Notes: a model not told the origin generated them from the letters alone. A DNA stretch of 52,056 nt from Caldilineales bacterium (GCA_024102915.1 JAGFJG010000128.1:1-52056); one strand, 5' to 3'. Positions 34,630-43,802 are shown, counted from the stretch's first letter. Numbers and translations: made by a program.

Positions 34630-36018
34630 ATGATTACCCCAAACTTTCTCCCACCCCTCGACCCGGCCTTCCAACCTGCAGCGTTGGCGAATCGTGCGTT
34701 CCGTCGCAAGGTGGAGGCGTCAGGCGGCGTGTCGCTGGTCATCGGCCTGGAACGCGAACATGGCGCTATGTCGCGCTACGAGCTGAACATCCTGCCCGAA
34801 AACCATCCTCAATCAGCCGAAAACCTGCCCTACGTGGAACGCATCGTCAAATTCCTGTTGTGGCAGCAGGGGGGTCACACCCTCTATCTGGGCGGCCCGG
34901 CCAGCATCGGTGAGGCAATCAGTCGAATTTACGCGCCAGGCGGAGAGCGCGCCTTCGACTACGAATTCATGGGCTCCAAAGTCTATCTGCGCCCCTTCCG
35001 CGTGATCGTCTGCGCAGCCGACGAAGTGCCCCCCGTCAGCGAAAAAACGCAAGTCCTGGGCCGACACCTGGGCGGCTACCGCATCGGCTTCGATCTGGGC
35101 GCCTCCGATGTCAAGGTATCGGCAGTGATCGATGGCGAAGCGATTTACAGCAATGAGATCGTGTGGGAGCCGACGATTCAGACCGATCCGGATTATCATT
35201 ACCAGCGCATCATGGCGGCGCTGCGCGAAGCGGCGGGCAAAATGCCTCGCGTCGATGCCATCGGCGGCAGCTCAGCCGGGGTTTATGTGGACAATCGCCC
35301 GCGCGTCGCCTCCCTTTATCGAGGCATCCCCGACGACCGTTTCGATGAGATCCGCAACATGTTCCTGCGCATCCGCGACGAATTCGGTGCGCCGCTCGAA
35401 ATCGTCAATGACGGCGAGGTGACGGCGCTGGCCGGGTCCATGTCTTTGGAGGATAACGGCATTCTGGGCATCGCCATGGGTTCGAGCGAAGCCGTGGGTT
35501 ATGTCAATCAGGAGGGGTTTATCACCGATTGGCTGAACGAGCTGGCGTTCGCGCCGGTGGACTACCAGGCGGACGCGCCCGCTGACGAGTGGTCGGGCGA
35601 CAAGGGTGTGGGGGCGCTGTACTTCTCGCAACAGTGCGTCTTTCGCCTGGCCCCAAAGGTCGGCATCGAATTGCCCGAAGGCCCGGATGTGACCAAGGCC
35701 GAAAAGCTCAAGCATGTTCAGGGTTTTCTCGAACAAGGGCATGAAGGCGCCCGCCAGATTTGGGAATCGATTGGCGTGTACCTGGGTTACACCCTGGCGC
35801 ACTATGCGGACTTCTACGACCTCAATCACGTGCTCATCCTCGGACGAGTGACCTCTGGCAGCGGCGGCCCCATCATCCTTGACACAGCGAAGCGGGTTCT
35901 CGCCGCCGAATTCCCCGAACTTTCCGGCCTCAAAATCCAGCTTCCGGACGAAAAGAGCCGGCGGGTCGGGCAGTCGATTGCCGCCGCCAGCCTGCCGGAT
36001 TTGGCAGAGAGTGAGTAG
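34630..36018 (+). CDS. ROK-family protein with an extra N-terminal domain
   Basis: The 462-residue protein contains a ROK/actin-fold kinase-like core from residue ~150. The first phosphate loop is FDLGASDVK (154-162), with VDAIGGSSAGVYVDN, IVNDGEVTALAG and GILGIAMGSSEAVGYVN following. ROK proteins are sugar kinases or sugar-responsive repressors; no DNA-binding helix-turn-helix is visible here. The first ~150 residues, with LVIGLEREHGAMSRYELNIL and LYLGGPASIGEAISRIYAPGG, are not part of a standard ROK protein and may be a regulatory half-domain. The usual ROK zinc motif (C-x-C-G-x-x-G-C) is absent. nagA lies 215 bases downstream, suggesting amino-sugar metabolism. Confidence 0.75.
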   Translation: MITPNFLPPLDPAFQPAALANRAFRRKVEASGGVSLVIGLEREHGAMSRYELNILPENHPQSAENLPYVERIVKFLLWQQGGHTLYLGGPASIGEAISRIYAPGGERAFDYEFMGSKVYLRPFRVIVCAADEVPPVSEKTQVLGRHLGGYRIGFDLGASDVKVSAVIDGEAIYSNEIVWEPTIQTDPDYHYQRIMAALREAAGKMPRVDAIGGSSAGVYVDNRPRVASLYRGIPDDRFDEIRNMFLRIRDEFGAPLEIVNDGEVTALAGSMSLEDNGILGIAMGSSEAVGYVNQEGFITDWLNELAFAPVDYQADAPADEWSGDKGVGALYFSQQCVFRLAPKVGIELPEGPDVTKAEKLKHVQGFLEQGHEGARQIWESIGVYLGYTLAHYADFYDLNHVLILGRVTSGSGGPIILDTAKRVLAAEFPELSGLKIQLPDEKSRRVGQSIAAASLPDLAESE

Positions 36019-36072
36019 TGCAAACCTCGTAGTCAATTCTCACGTGCCTGATTGGCTGCTCTAAACAAAGAC

Positions 36073-36172
36073 GATTCAACGCGAAGACTCAAAGGATAGC
36101 CTTGAGTTTCGCAAAGAATTGAATCTCGAAATCCCCCCCCATGTGACCCTTTGTGACCTTTGCCACTTTGCG
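36073..36172 (+). repeat. Dispersed intergenic repeat, copy A
   Basis: A ~100-base segment beginning GATTCAACGCGAAGACTCAA and ending CCTTTGCCACTTTGCG, rich in CGCAAAG/CTTTGCG words. It aligns along its length with the reverse complement of 42753-42850. It contains an eight-C run at 36133-36140. It occupies the gap between the ROK gene and nagA. Confidence 0.75.
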
Positions 36173-36233
36173 TTTTAGCTTTCTGCAATAGAGCTCGGAT
36201 TCCCTCTTCAAAAATACTCAGGAATTTATCGCT

Positions 36234-37376
36234 ATGCTCCTCATCCGCCATGCCCATTTAGTTAGTCCAGATTCCGAAGTCGAAGATGCCAGCGTTTTAA
36301 TCAAGGATGGAATCATCGAATCCGTGGGCGTCGCCGGTAGTTTCCACGCGCCCGATGCAAAGGTGTTCGACGCCAGCGATTTGATTCTGACGCCGGGATT
36401 CATCGATCTGCAAGTCAACGGCGCATTTGGCCACGACTTCACCGCAGATTCCAGCACGATTTGGGAGGTGGCGTCAGGGCTGCCCCAATATGGCGTCACG
36501 GCCTTCTTGCCCACGATCATCACCTCACCGCTCGACAATATCGCTGGCGGGCAGGAAGTGATGTTGCAGGGACCGCCATCCGGCTGGCGCGGCGCAGAAC
36601 CGCTCGGCCTGCATGTCGAGGGCCCCTTTCTGAATCCGCAAAAAAAGGGAGCGCACAACCCGGCCTATCTGCGCTCGCCCGACCTGGGTGCAATCGAAGC
36701 CTGGTCGCGCGAGAATAGCGTGCGCCTTGTGACGCTGGCCCCCGAATTACCCGGCGCTTTGCCCATGGTCGAAGCCCTGGTCGAGCGCGGCGTGCTGGTT
36801 TCCGCCGGGCACTCGATGGCGACCTACGATGAAGCGCGGGTGGGATTCGATGCGGGCATTCGCTATGGCACTCACCTGTTCAACGCCATGCCCTCCCTCA
36901 GCCATCGTGAACCTGCATTGCCGGGGGCTTTGCTCACCGACGACAGACCGACGGTGGGGTTCATCGCCGACGGTATCCACACCCACACGGCCGTGATGGC
37001 CCTGGCCTGGAAAGCGCTCGGCTCCCGTATGAATGTTGTCACCGACGCCATGGCCGCCCTGGGTATGCCGCCCGGTCAGCATATCCTCGGCGATTTCCAG
37101 GTCAATGTGGATGGCGAAAGCGCCCGACTGGCGGATGGCACTCTGGCCGGTTGTGTTATGCCCCTGGATGCGATGTTGCGTAACCTGATCACGTATGCGG
37201 GCTGTACGCTCCAACAAGCCCTGACTGCCATCACCGACACACCTGCCAGAGCGCTGGGCATCGAAGCGGAGCGTGGGCGCATCGCCCCCCGAGCCAGGGC
37301 TGATCTGGTTTTGTTGAATCAATCCCTGCAGGTGCACACCACCCTCATCGGCGGCGAGATCGTTTTTTCTCGATAG
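36234..37376 (+). CDS. nagA: N-acetylglucosamine-6-phosphate deacetylase
   Basis: This 380-residue amidohydrolase shows [17 protein letters not shown] (54-69) and metal ligands E129 in HVEGPF, H193 in SAGHS and H214 in HLFNAM. The catalytic D271 is in [11 protein letters not shown], and there is a C-terminal [26 protein letters not shown]. It converts GlcNAc-6-phosphate to glucosamine-6-phosphate and acetate in the cytoplasm, feeding cell-wall recycling or chitin catabolism. No nagB is in the window; the adjacent ROK protein might supply the kinase step. The first His of a typical H-x-H pair is replaced by Gln (LQVNG), a common variant in the family. Confidence 0.93.
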   Translation: MLLIRHAHLVSPDSEVEDASVLIKDGIIESVGVAGSFHAPDAKVFDASDLILTPGFIDLQVNGAFGHDFTADSSTIWEVASGLPQYGVTAFLPTIITSPLDNIAGGQEVMLQGPPSGWRGAEPLGLHVEGPFLNPQKKGAHNPAYLRSPDLGAIEAWSRENSVRLVTLAPELPGALPMVEALVERGVLVSAGHSMATYDEARVGFDAGIRYGTHLFNAMPSLSHREPALPGALLTDDRPTVGFIADGIHTHTAVMALAWKALGSRMNVVTDAMAALGMPPGQHILGDFQVNVDGESARLADGTLAGCVMPLDAMLRNLITYAGCTLQQALTAITDTPARALGIEAERGRIAPRARADLVLLNQSLQVHTTLIGGEIVFSR

Positions 37377-37398
37377 CGCTGAATGTCGATTTCGCAGC

Positions 37399-38934
37399 CT
37401 AGTTCTGCCAGGGAAAACGCCAGCGCTTCGCAGGTTTCTCAGGCTCGGTCGCATCCACCTGGGATGACGACGGCTGCGCCGGTATCGCCTCGTCGGTAAC
37501 CCCGGCGGCAGACTCAGCGACGGCATCGATGGCGCTCTCCTCTGGCTGAGTGACGACGTCCGCCGTTTCCTCATCAACCACGGATTCCTCCGTCACGGTC
37601 ATTTCATCGGGTGCATCGTCAGACAATGCCGCTTCGACCGGGACTTCCACCGGTGCAGCGACCACAGACTCGGACTCAGGCGCGGCACTTTCCGCTTCCG
37701 CCATCTCTGAAGCCGATTCCTCGTCGTCTGAAGCATCGAGCGATGCTAGCGGCGTGACCGGGAACATGGGCGAAATGATCGAGTAATCAACGTCCTCTTC
37801 CTCCGAATCGACGTCAGAGGACAGTTCTTCGGGGGCAGGCATGGCAATCGGTTCCACGGGCGGCGTCGCGCTCGCGGCGGGCGCTGCCAGCATGAGCTGG
37901 CCCGAATCGGCCAGGGGCAAAGCCCGCTGATAGATGTTGGCCAGGATGGGCGCCGCCTGGCTCATGGGCATTTCGCTGCGCAACGGCGTATCGCTCTCTT
38001 CCCAAAGCTCGCTCAGGGCCGGATAGTCGAACTCGGCTGTAATCGCACCCTCGGCCATGGGGCTGCCGATCTGCACCATAATGCCGCTGAAGCGCGGCGT
38101 GAATTCCAACGGAGCCAGAATGGCGCTGCGGCCCAGGTAGGGAGCGGCCTCAGGCGGGGCCAGGGGGTCGGGGCCGACGAGAAAGCTGATCATGCCGAAA
38201 AGCTGATTCTCCTGGCAACGGGATTGCGCGGCCTGGAAAATCTTATGAAAGGTGGCAGGTCGGGTGACGGCGGCCAATGAGATGAGGATATCCGCTCCCT
38301 GAAACGCCAATATGCGGCCTGGCTCCGGGAATAACACATCGTTGCCAAGCAGGATGCCCAGTTTACCCGCGGGAGTCGGGATCACGCCCCAACCTTCCGA
38401 GCGACCGGCGAGTTGCCGATCGGCTTCCGCTAACACGACTTTCGATTGGCGGCCAAGAAGGCTGCCATCGGGCCCGAAAACCAGGCAGGTATTCCGCATT
38501 TCCTTTGAATTCGGGTCGAGGTCGTAGAGGCTGCCAGCCACAATGGTCATCTCGAACTGGCGGGCCAAACCAGCAAATGTGCTCACATACGCATCGTGCA
38601 CCGATTCGGGCATGTCGCGCACGGCCTGATTGAATGTCTTACGCAGGTCAGCCTTCACCACCCCGGCGGCCCCGCCCGCCACCTTCGACTTGGTGCGCTG
38701 CCAGAAACCGAGTTTGCGATGCTTGCTCTGACTGGCTGAGATCGCCAGGGAATTCTTCCAACCGCTGAAGCTGGGCAGCGTGGTGGGGATGCCGCTCAGT
38801 TCGGGGAAGACCGCCAGAGCCGTCCCCTTGGCCTTGGCAGTGCGCAGGAATCGGCTCAGGTAAGCGCTATAGTCTTCTAACGTCTGCGGGATGATGAGAC
38901 GGTGTTGGATGCAGGCAACAATGGGTTTGTCCAT
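37399..38934 (-). CDS. Nitrilase-fold (carbon-nitrogen hydrolase) protein lacking the catalytic Cys, with long acidic tail
   Basis: The 511-residue protein has a nitrilase-superfamily domain (residues ~1-315). The Glu of the triad is E45 (FPELSG) and the Lys is probably K165 (GRQSKVVLAE). The nucleophile elbow, normally I-C-x-D-x-x-F-P-E, reads ILLGNDVLFPEPGR, with Gly197 in the Cys position. So the amidase reaction should be impossible and a binding or regulatory role is more likely. An insertion of ~45 residues (60-105) is basic. From ~345 to 505 the chain is a low-complexity Asp/Glu/Ala/Ser/Val tail ending in a short basic, Trp-containing cap (KRWRFPWQN). It diverges from the class II aldolase. 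Confidence 0.8.
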   Translation of the reverse strand: MDKPIVACIQHRLIIPQTLEDYSAYLSRFLRTAKAKGTALAVFPELSGIPTTLPSFSGWKNSLAISASQSKHRKLGFWQRTKSKVAGGAAGVVKADLRKTFNQAVRDMPESVHDAYVSTFAGLARQFEMTIVAGSLYDLDPNSKEMRNTCLVFGPDGSLLGRQSKVVLAEADRQLAGRSEGWGVIPTPAGKLGILLGNDVLFPEPGRILAFQGADILISLAAVTRPATFHKIFQAAQSRCQENQLFGMISFLVGPDPLAPPEAAPYLGRSAILAPLEFTPRFSGIMVQIGSPMAEGAITAEFDYPALSELWEESDTPLRSEMPMSQAAPILANIYQRALPLADSGQLMLAAPAASATPPVEPIAMPAPEELSSDVDSEEEDVDYSIISPMFPVTPLASLDASDDEESASEMAEAESAAPESESVVAAPVEVPVEAALSDDAPDEMTVTEESVVDEETADVVTQPEESAIDAVAESAAGVTDEAIPAQPSSSQVDATEPEKPAKRWRFPWQN

Positions 38935-39129
38935 GCTTTCGCCTTAGGCGTTTGTTTGAAATCAGTGAACGTGATTATGGGGTAAACTGCTCAAATCTTG
39001 CTGGATCATTCTAGCACGGGCACGGAAAAGCTGAAAGCATTTCAACCGCGGAAGCCGGGGAAAATGAAGCGTTGTTGACCTGCGATTGCACATCCGTGCG
39101 ACAATTGGGCGAGCGTCTGTCTCCTCCAC

Positions 39130-39135
39130 TATAAT
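39130..39135 (+). promoter_or_regulatory. Candidate -10 box for the class II aldolase gene
   Basis: A perfect TATAAT precedes the ATG at 39177 by 41 bases. The only -35-like sequence (TTGGGC) is 19 bases upstream, so the promoter is tentative. The remaining 242-base divergent gap (38935-39176) shows no other signal. Confidence 0.35.
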
Positions 39136-39176
39136 CTCACGAGATAGCCGGTCACGCACCCAAACAGGAATCTGAG

Positions 39177-39944
39177 ATGAGCCTCATCCGATATACAACC
39201 GATGCCAAAGCGCCGCCTGTACGTCGCACCGAACAGGAATGGCGGCGCGAAATCACGCAGGTTTGCCAACTCATGTGGCAAAAGGATTACGTCGCCGCCA
39301 CCGATGGCAATGTCAGTGTGCGGTTGAGCCCTGATAGGTTTTTGGTGACGCCGAGCGGTTTTTCAAAGGGCTTTATCAAGCCGAGCGATCTGATCACAAT
39401 TGATGACAAGGGCGAGATTATCGGCCCGGTTTATGGGGCGAATCGTCACCTGCGCCCTTCCAGCGAAATCCTCCTCCATTTGGAAGCCTATCGCCGCCGC
39501 CCCGATATCGCCAGCGTGGTGCACGCGCATCCTCCCACAGCGATTGCGCTTTCCATCGCCGGAATCCCGCTGGCGCGCTGCCTGCTGCCAGAGGTGATCC
39601 TGACCTTGGGCATGATCCCCACCACCGAGTACGCCACGCCCGCATCCGCCGAAGGCACGAAGGTGATAGCGGGGTTGATCGAATCCTACGACGCGCTGGT
39701 GCTCAAACGGCATGGCAGCATCACCGTGGGCAAAGACCCGATGGAGGCCTATCTCAAGTTGGAGAAGCTAGAGCACGCGGCGATGATCACGAGGACGCTG
39801 GTACAACTGGGCGGGCCAGCGCCGCTTCCGACCGAGGAGGCGGCGAAGCTGGTGGAATGGCGGGCGGGCAAGGGCCTGCTGAATGACAAACAAGCCGACG
39901 ATCTGTGCGAGGCGTGCGGGGTGTGCCACATCACAGGCAGCTAA
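39177..39944 (+). CDS. Class II aldolase/adducin-family protein (fuculose-phosphate aldolase-like)
   Basis: This 255-residue protein has the full zinc site of the family: E97 in RPSSE, H116 and H118 in VVHAHPPT, and H179 in KRHGSITVG. AATDGNVSVRL and FLVTPSGFSKG form the phosphate-binding region. Members split deoxy-sugar or pentulose phosphates into dihydroxyacetone phosphate and an aldehyde, or epimerise ribulose phosphates. Methylthioribulose-phosphate dehydratases are also related. The exact substrate cannot be assigned; no fucose or rhamnose genes are adjacent. The C-terminal end carries three Cys (CEACGVC) of unknown purpose. It converges on zwf. Confidence 0.85.
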   Translation: MSLIRYTTDAKAPPVRRTEQEWRREITQVCQLMWQKDYVAATDGNVSVRLSPDRFLVTPSGFSKGFIKPSDLITIDDKGEIIGPVYGANRHLRPSSEILLHLEAYRRRPDIASVVHAHPPTAIALSIAGIPLARCLLPEVILTLGMIPTTEYATPASAEGTKVIAGLIESYDALVLKRHGSITVGKDPMEAYLKLEKLEHAAMITRTLVQLGGPAPLPTEEAAKLVEWRAGKGLLNDKQADDLCEACGVCHITGS

Positions 39945-39989
39945 TCCGGGGTCACGAAGAAATCTGTAAAGTGACGGCGGTTTCTATCT

Positions 39990-41552
39990 TCAGTTCGTCG
40001 CTTCCGCTCCATCCTCCTTGGTTACTTTCTCAACATCGTCGTCACTGAGGCAATTCGCCGTCCAGTCGCGACCGGTGGCGGCCAGCATCGCCTCGGCGGC
40101 GGCCGGCCCCCAACTGCCCGGCTCGTAATAGCTCATGACCGGGCCGTCGCCACTCTGCCAGCCGCCCACGATGTTGTCGATGATCCGCCATGACTGCTCG
40201 ATCTCGTCGGCGCGGGCAAACAAGGATGCGTCGCCCAGCATGGCGTCGAGCAGCAGCCGTTCATATGCTTCAGGCAACGCTTTGTGCCCATAGGTGGATT
40301 CAAACTGATAGCTCATATCCACCGAGCGCGTGCGCATACCAGCGCCCGGAATCTTGGTCTGAAAGCCGAGATCGAAACCCTCTTCGGGTTGCAGGCAGAA
40401 TGAGAGTTGGTTGGGCGTGACGGACGCATCGTGGCGCAGATTGAAGAGCATGTGCGGCACTTCCTTGAAGCGAATGACCACCTCCGTCAGCTTCTTGGCC
40501 ATGCTTTTGCCCGAACGCAGATAGAACGGCACGCCCTGCCATCGCCAGTTGTCGATGTACAACTCAAGTGCGGCATAGGTGGCGGTCTGCGAATCCGCCG
40601 CCACGCCATCTTCCTTCAAATAGCTGGGGCCGTGACCGTCCAATGACCTGTACTGCGCTCGCACGGTGTTGGTATGCAAGGCTTCGCCCGTGGGGGAACG
40701 TACTGCCCGCAGCACCTTGACTTTTTCGTCTCGCAGCAGGGTGGCGTCCCAGGCGGTGGGGGGTTCCATGGCGCTGAGGCTGAGCAATTGCAACAGGTGA
40801 TTTTGGAACATGTCGCGCATGACGCCGGCCTGATCGTAATACCCCGCCCGACGACCGACGCCAACCGATTCCAGCACCGAAATCTGCACGTGATCGATAT
40901 AGTGCCGATTCCAAATTGGTTCGAATATGGCGTTGGCAAAGCGGAAGACCATGATGTTCTGCACGGTCTCCTTGCCCAGATAGTGATCGATCCGATAAAT
41001 CTGGTCTTCGTTGAATACCTTGTGCAGGGCGCAGTTCAGGTTGTGCGCTGATTCCAGGTCCCGGCCAAAGGGCTTCTCGACCACAATCCGGGTGTAGCCC
41101 TCACCGCTTTGGCACAGCCCGGCATTGCCGAGTTCTTCGACGATGGATTCGTAGAGAGTGGGCGGGGTGGCCAGGTAAAACAGCCGGTTGGAGCCGAGAT
41201 CATTCTCGCGCTCGATTTTCTCGCATTTGCGCGCCAGCTCGTGATACCCCCCGACATCGTCATAGACCAGCCGGTGATAGAGGATATGCCGGGCGAACTC
41301 GCCCCAGTCATCGTCATCACCCCCACGCACGCGGCCAAAGCGATCCACGCCCTGGCGGAGATGCTCGCGAAAGGATTCATCATCCATCTCGCTGCGCGCC
41401 GCCCCGATGATGAAATATTTTTCAGGCAGCAGTCCGGCGCTGGCCAGGCTATAAAATGCAGGCACCAGCTTGCGGAACGCCAGGTCGCCAGACGCACCGA
41501 AAATGATGATAGTTGTGGGCGCGGGCGCGCCCAGGCGGTCGAAAATTGGCAT
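39990..41552 (-). CDS. zwf: Glucose-6-phosphate 1-dehydrogenase
   Basis: The 520-residue enzyme has the NADP-binding motif GASGDLAFRKL (19-29), the EKPFGRDLESA block and the substrate-binding RIDHYLGKE (187-195). It catalyses the first oxidative step of the pentose phosphate pathway, glucose-6-phosphate to 6-phosphogluconolactone, making NADPH. It is 25 bases downstream of tal on the same strand, and pgl, which acts on its product, lies just beyond. Length and motifs are standard. Confidence 0.96.
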   Translation of the reverse strand: MPIFDRLGAPAPTTIIIFGASGDLAFRKLVPAFYSLASAGLLPEKYFIIGAARSEMDDESFREHLRQGVDRFGRVRGGDDDDWGEFARHILYHRLVYDDVGGYHELARKCEKIERENDLGSNRLFYLATPPTLYESIVEELGNAGLCQSGEGYTRIVVEKPFGRDLESAHNLNCALHKVFNEDQIYRIDHYLGKETVQNIMVFRFANAIFEPIWNRHYIDHVQISVLESVGVGRRAGYYDQAGVMRDMFQNHLLQLLSLSAMEPPTAWDATLLRDEKVKVLRAVRSPTGEALHTNTVRAQYRSLDGHGPSYLKEDGVAADSQTATYAALELYIDNWRWQGVPFYLRSGKSMAKKLTEVVIRFKEVPHMLFNLRHDASVTPNQLSFCLQPEEGFDLGFQTKIPGAGMRTRSVDMSYQFESTYGHKALPEAYERLLLDAMLGDASLFARADEIEQSWRIIDNIVGGWQSGDGPVMSYYEPGSWGPAAAEAMLAATGRDWTANCLSDDDVEKVTKEDGAEATN

Positions 41553-41577
41553 GGATCGCTCCAGCTTGATTTTGATG

Positions 41578-42678
41578 TCAGGCGACCGGACGGACGGATT
41601 TCATGCGGGCGGCAATCGTCTCCAGCAGGTTATGATAGGACTTGGCGAATGATGCGACGCCAGCGGATTGCAAGTCCTCCGTCACCTGATTGAAGTCAAT
41701 GCCGAAAGACGCCAACGAGTCGATACGAACTCTTTCACCTTCCACGTTTTCGTCGATGGTGCGGGTCAGCACCGATTGCTCAACCGCCGCCTCAAGCGTC
41801 GGCATTGGCAGTGTGTTCACAGTGTGCGGGCCGAGCAGGGAATCGACATAGAGGGTGTCAGGATAGGCCGGATTCTTGGTGCTGGTGCTCGCCCAAAGCG
41901 GACGTTGCACCCTGGCCCCGACGGCAGCCAGCCTGTCCCAGCGCGCGCCGCTGAAAACTTCCTCAAAGCGAGCATAGGCAAGTTTGGCGTTGGCAATGGC
42001 GATCTTGCCCTGCAGATCGCCATTGCCCCTGGCCGCCAATTCTTTGTCGACCACGCCGTCGATGCGGCTGACGAAAAATGAAGCGACAGAGTTTACTGTC
42101 GAGGCATCGCCGCCGCCTGCGACCCATTGTTCAAGCCCTTCGATGTAGGCGAAGGCGACATCATCATAGTGTTGCAATGAGAACATCAGGGTCGCGTTCA
42201 CATTGATGCCGCTGGCGATGAGCTGGCGGATCGCCTGCACGCCTTCGGGCGTCGCCGGCACTTTGATCATCAGATTGGGGCGGTCGATGGCAGCCCAGAG
42301 CCGTTTGGCTTCGGCCACCGTGCGTGCGGATTCGTAGGCCAGATCGGGATCGACCTCGATGCTGACAAAACCATCGGAGCCGCCGCTGGCATCGAACACC
42401 GGACGCAGCACGTCGGTCGCAGCCTGGATATCGGCCTGCGAAAGCGTGTCATAGACGGCGAATGGGGTGACGTCGTCTCTGCTCATGCGGGCGATGTCGG
42501 CATCGTAGTCGTCGCTTTTGCTGATCGCCTGGTCAAAAATGGTGGGGTTCGAAGTCACCCCGCGCAGGCCCTGATCGACCAGCCCTTGCAAGACGCCGGA
42601 TTGCAGAATGTCGCGGCTGATAAAGTCGAGCCATATGGCCTGACCCTGTTCGGTGTAGAAATCGTTTAATGTTGGCAT
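41578..42678 (-). CDS. tal: Transaldolase
   Basis: This 366-residue enzyme shows GVTSNPTIFDQAI (40-52), the Schiff-base Lys K139 in NLMIKVPATPEG, GINVNATLMFS and the SRIDGVVDKEL block. The length and the tal-zwf pairing match the longer actinobacterial/cyanobacterial-type transaldolase. It transfers a dihydroxyacetone unit between sedoheptulose-7-phosphate and glyceraldehyde-3-phosphate. Transcription starts in the 210-base gap that separates it from pgl, which contains repeat copy B. Confidence 0.95.
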   Translation of the reverse strand: MPTLNDFYTEQGQAIWLDFISRDILQSGVLQGLVDQGLRGVTSNPTIFDQAISKSDDYDADIARMSRDDVTPFAVYDTLSQADIQAATDVLRPVFDASGGSDGFVSIEVDPDLAYESARTVAEAKRLWAAIDRPNLMIKVPATPEGVQAIRQLIASGINVNATLMFSLQHYDDVAFAYIEGLEQWVAGGGDASTVNSVASFFVSRIDGVVDKELAARGNGDLQGKIAIANAKLAYARFEEVFSGARWDRLAAVGARVQRPLWASTSTKNPAYPDTLYVDSLLGPHTVNTLPMPTLEAAVEQSVLTRTIDENVEGERVRIDSLASFGIDFNQVTEDLQSAGVASFAKSYHNLLETIAARMKSVRPVA

Positions 42679-42752
42679 GATAGTCTTCTTATGGAGTGGG
42701 TTTGATGGAAAATGGTGATGCGAATGTTTGGCTCTACTGCAAAATGGTTTAT

Positions 42753-42850
42753 CGCAAAGTTGCAGAGGTCACAAAGCGTGAAAAGAGGCGATTTCGATAT
42801 TGAATTCTTTGCGAACCTCAAGGATTACCTTTGCGTCTTTGCGTTGAATT
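42753..42850 (-). repeat. Dispersed intergenic repeat, copy B
   Basis: The reverse complement begins AATTCAACGCAAAGACGCAA and ends CCTCTGCAACTTTGCG, aligning along its length with copy A at 36073-36172. The shared core CCTTGAG.TTCGCAAAGAATT is almost identical. It lies between pgl and tal, inverted relative to copy A and about 6.6 kb away. Confidence 0.75.
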
Positions 42851-42888
42851 GTCCTTTTTCAGGGGAACTTTGTTTGAATAGGCAATTC

Positions 42889-43638
42889 TCAAGTCAGGAC
42901 GAATCCCGCCGCATGAGCTGCGACCGAATCGACCAGCCAGATTAGCTTTCCCTGAGTGGGGTGCACCCGACCGGCCGGGAGCGGAGGATTCGCCGGGTTG
43001 GGGCCGAATATCTGGGCCAACGCTGGGCCTTTGCTTGCCCCGGCAATCAGAAACAGCGCCAGACCGCAGCGATTGAGTACAGGCAGGGTGAGGGTGATGC
43101 GTTGCTGCGGAGCGACAGGGGCTTCGCCGACCGTGACCAGGGCTTTCTCCTCGTCCAGGGCGGGCGTGCCGGGAAACAGGGACGCTGTATGCCCGTCGTC
43201 GCCCATGCCCAGCAGCACCAGGTCGAAGCGAGGACGACCGTTCGGGCTCAACCGAAACGCCTGGCGCAGTTCCGATTCGTATTCCTGGGCGGCATCGTGC
43301 GGTTCATCTTCGCCCCGCATTCGGTGCAGCCTGACGACGGGCAGATGTTGGAAAAGCAATTGAAACGCCGCGCCATAATTGCTGTCGAGATGATCGGGCG
43401 GGACGCAGCGCTCATCCACCCACCAGACGTCAACCAACTCCCAAGGGATTTGTGATTGCCAGAATGGCTCGGCCAACAGACGGAACAGCGCCCGCGGCGT
43501 TGAACCTCCCGACAAGGCGATGCATGCGTAACCTCGCCTCGCCACAGCCCGGCCGACATGATTCGACAGCAGCCTGGCCGCCTCCAACGGGATGTCCGAG
43601 GCTTCGACAATGCGAATTGGCGAGGGAACCGAATTCAT
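42889..43638 (-). CDS. pgl: 6-phosphogluconolactonase
   Basis: The start at 43638 (MNSVPSPIRIVEA) gives 249 residues, the usual Pgl length. Motifs are CIALSGGSTPRALFRLLA (sugar-phosphate isomerase-like loop), VDVWWVDERCVPPDHLDSNYG and LVLLGMGDDGHTASLFPG. It hydrolyses 6-phosphogluconolactone to 6-phosphogluconate. It precedes tal and zwf on the same strand; the 210-base gap with repeat B may break cotranscription. An upstream in-frame ATG at 43692 would add 18 residues not typical of the family. Confidence 0.94.
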   Translation of the reverse strand: MNSVPSPIRIVEASDIPLEAARLLSNHVGRAVARRGYACIALSGGSTPRALFRLLAEPFWQSQIPWELVDVWWVDERCVPPDHLDSNYGAAFQLLFQHLPVVRLHRMRGEDEPHDAAQEYESELRQAFRLSPNGRPRFDLVLLGMGDDGHTASLFPGTPALDEEKALVTVGEAPVAPQQRITLTLPVLNRCGLALFLIAGASKGPALAQIFGPNPANPPLPAGRVHPTQGKLIWLVDSVAAHAAGFVLT

Positions 43639-43802
43639 AGTCTGATTGTAGCGGTTGGCGGAGATGGCGTCAATGCAATTGCGACAAGCCATGCGGAGGT
43701 GAATTCACCAGCCCTGTCTTTGCCGCAGCCTCCGAATCAGTATACGATGCACATTCTTGGCGCTGATTCGCCAGCAACGAATTTCTGTGCAGGAGGCGGA
43801 AA

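Noticed and set aside
36133..36140. Eight-C run as a phase-variation tract
   Set aside because: It is intergenic inside repeat copy A, about 95 bases before nagA, and copy B lacks it; simple sequence drift is the simpler explanation.
37550..37786. Plus-strand Ser/Thr/Ala-rich frame opposite the nitrilase-fold tail
   Set aside because: Its composition is the direct complement of the Asp/Glu/Ala tail codons, so it is a shadow and not a repeat protein.
43757..43796. Possible fluoride riboswitch upstream of crcB (GGCG..CGCC hairpin followed by AACG)
   Set aside because: The loop is shorter than the crcB motif, the second pseudoknot partner is missing, and only about 30 bases remain before the ribosome site.
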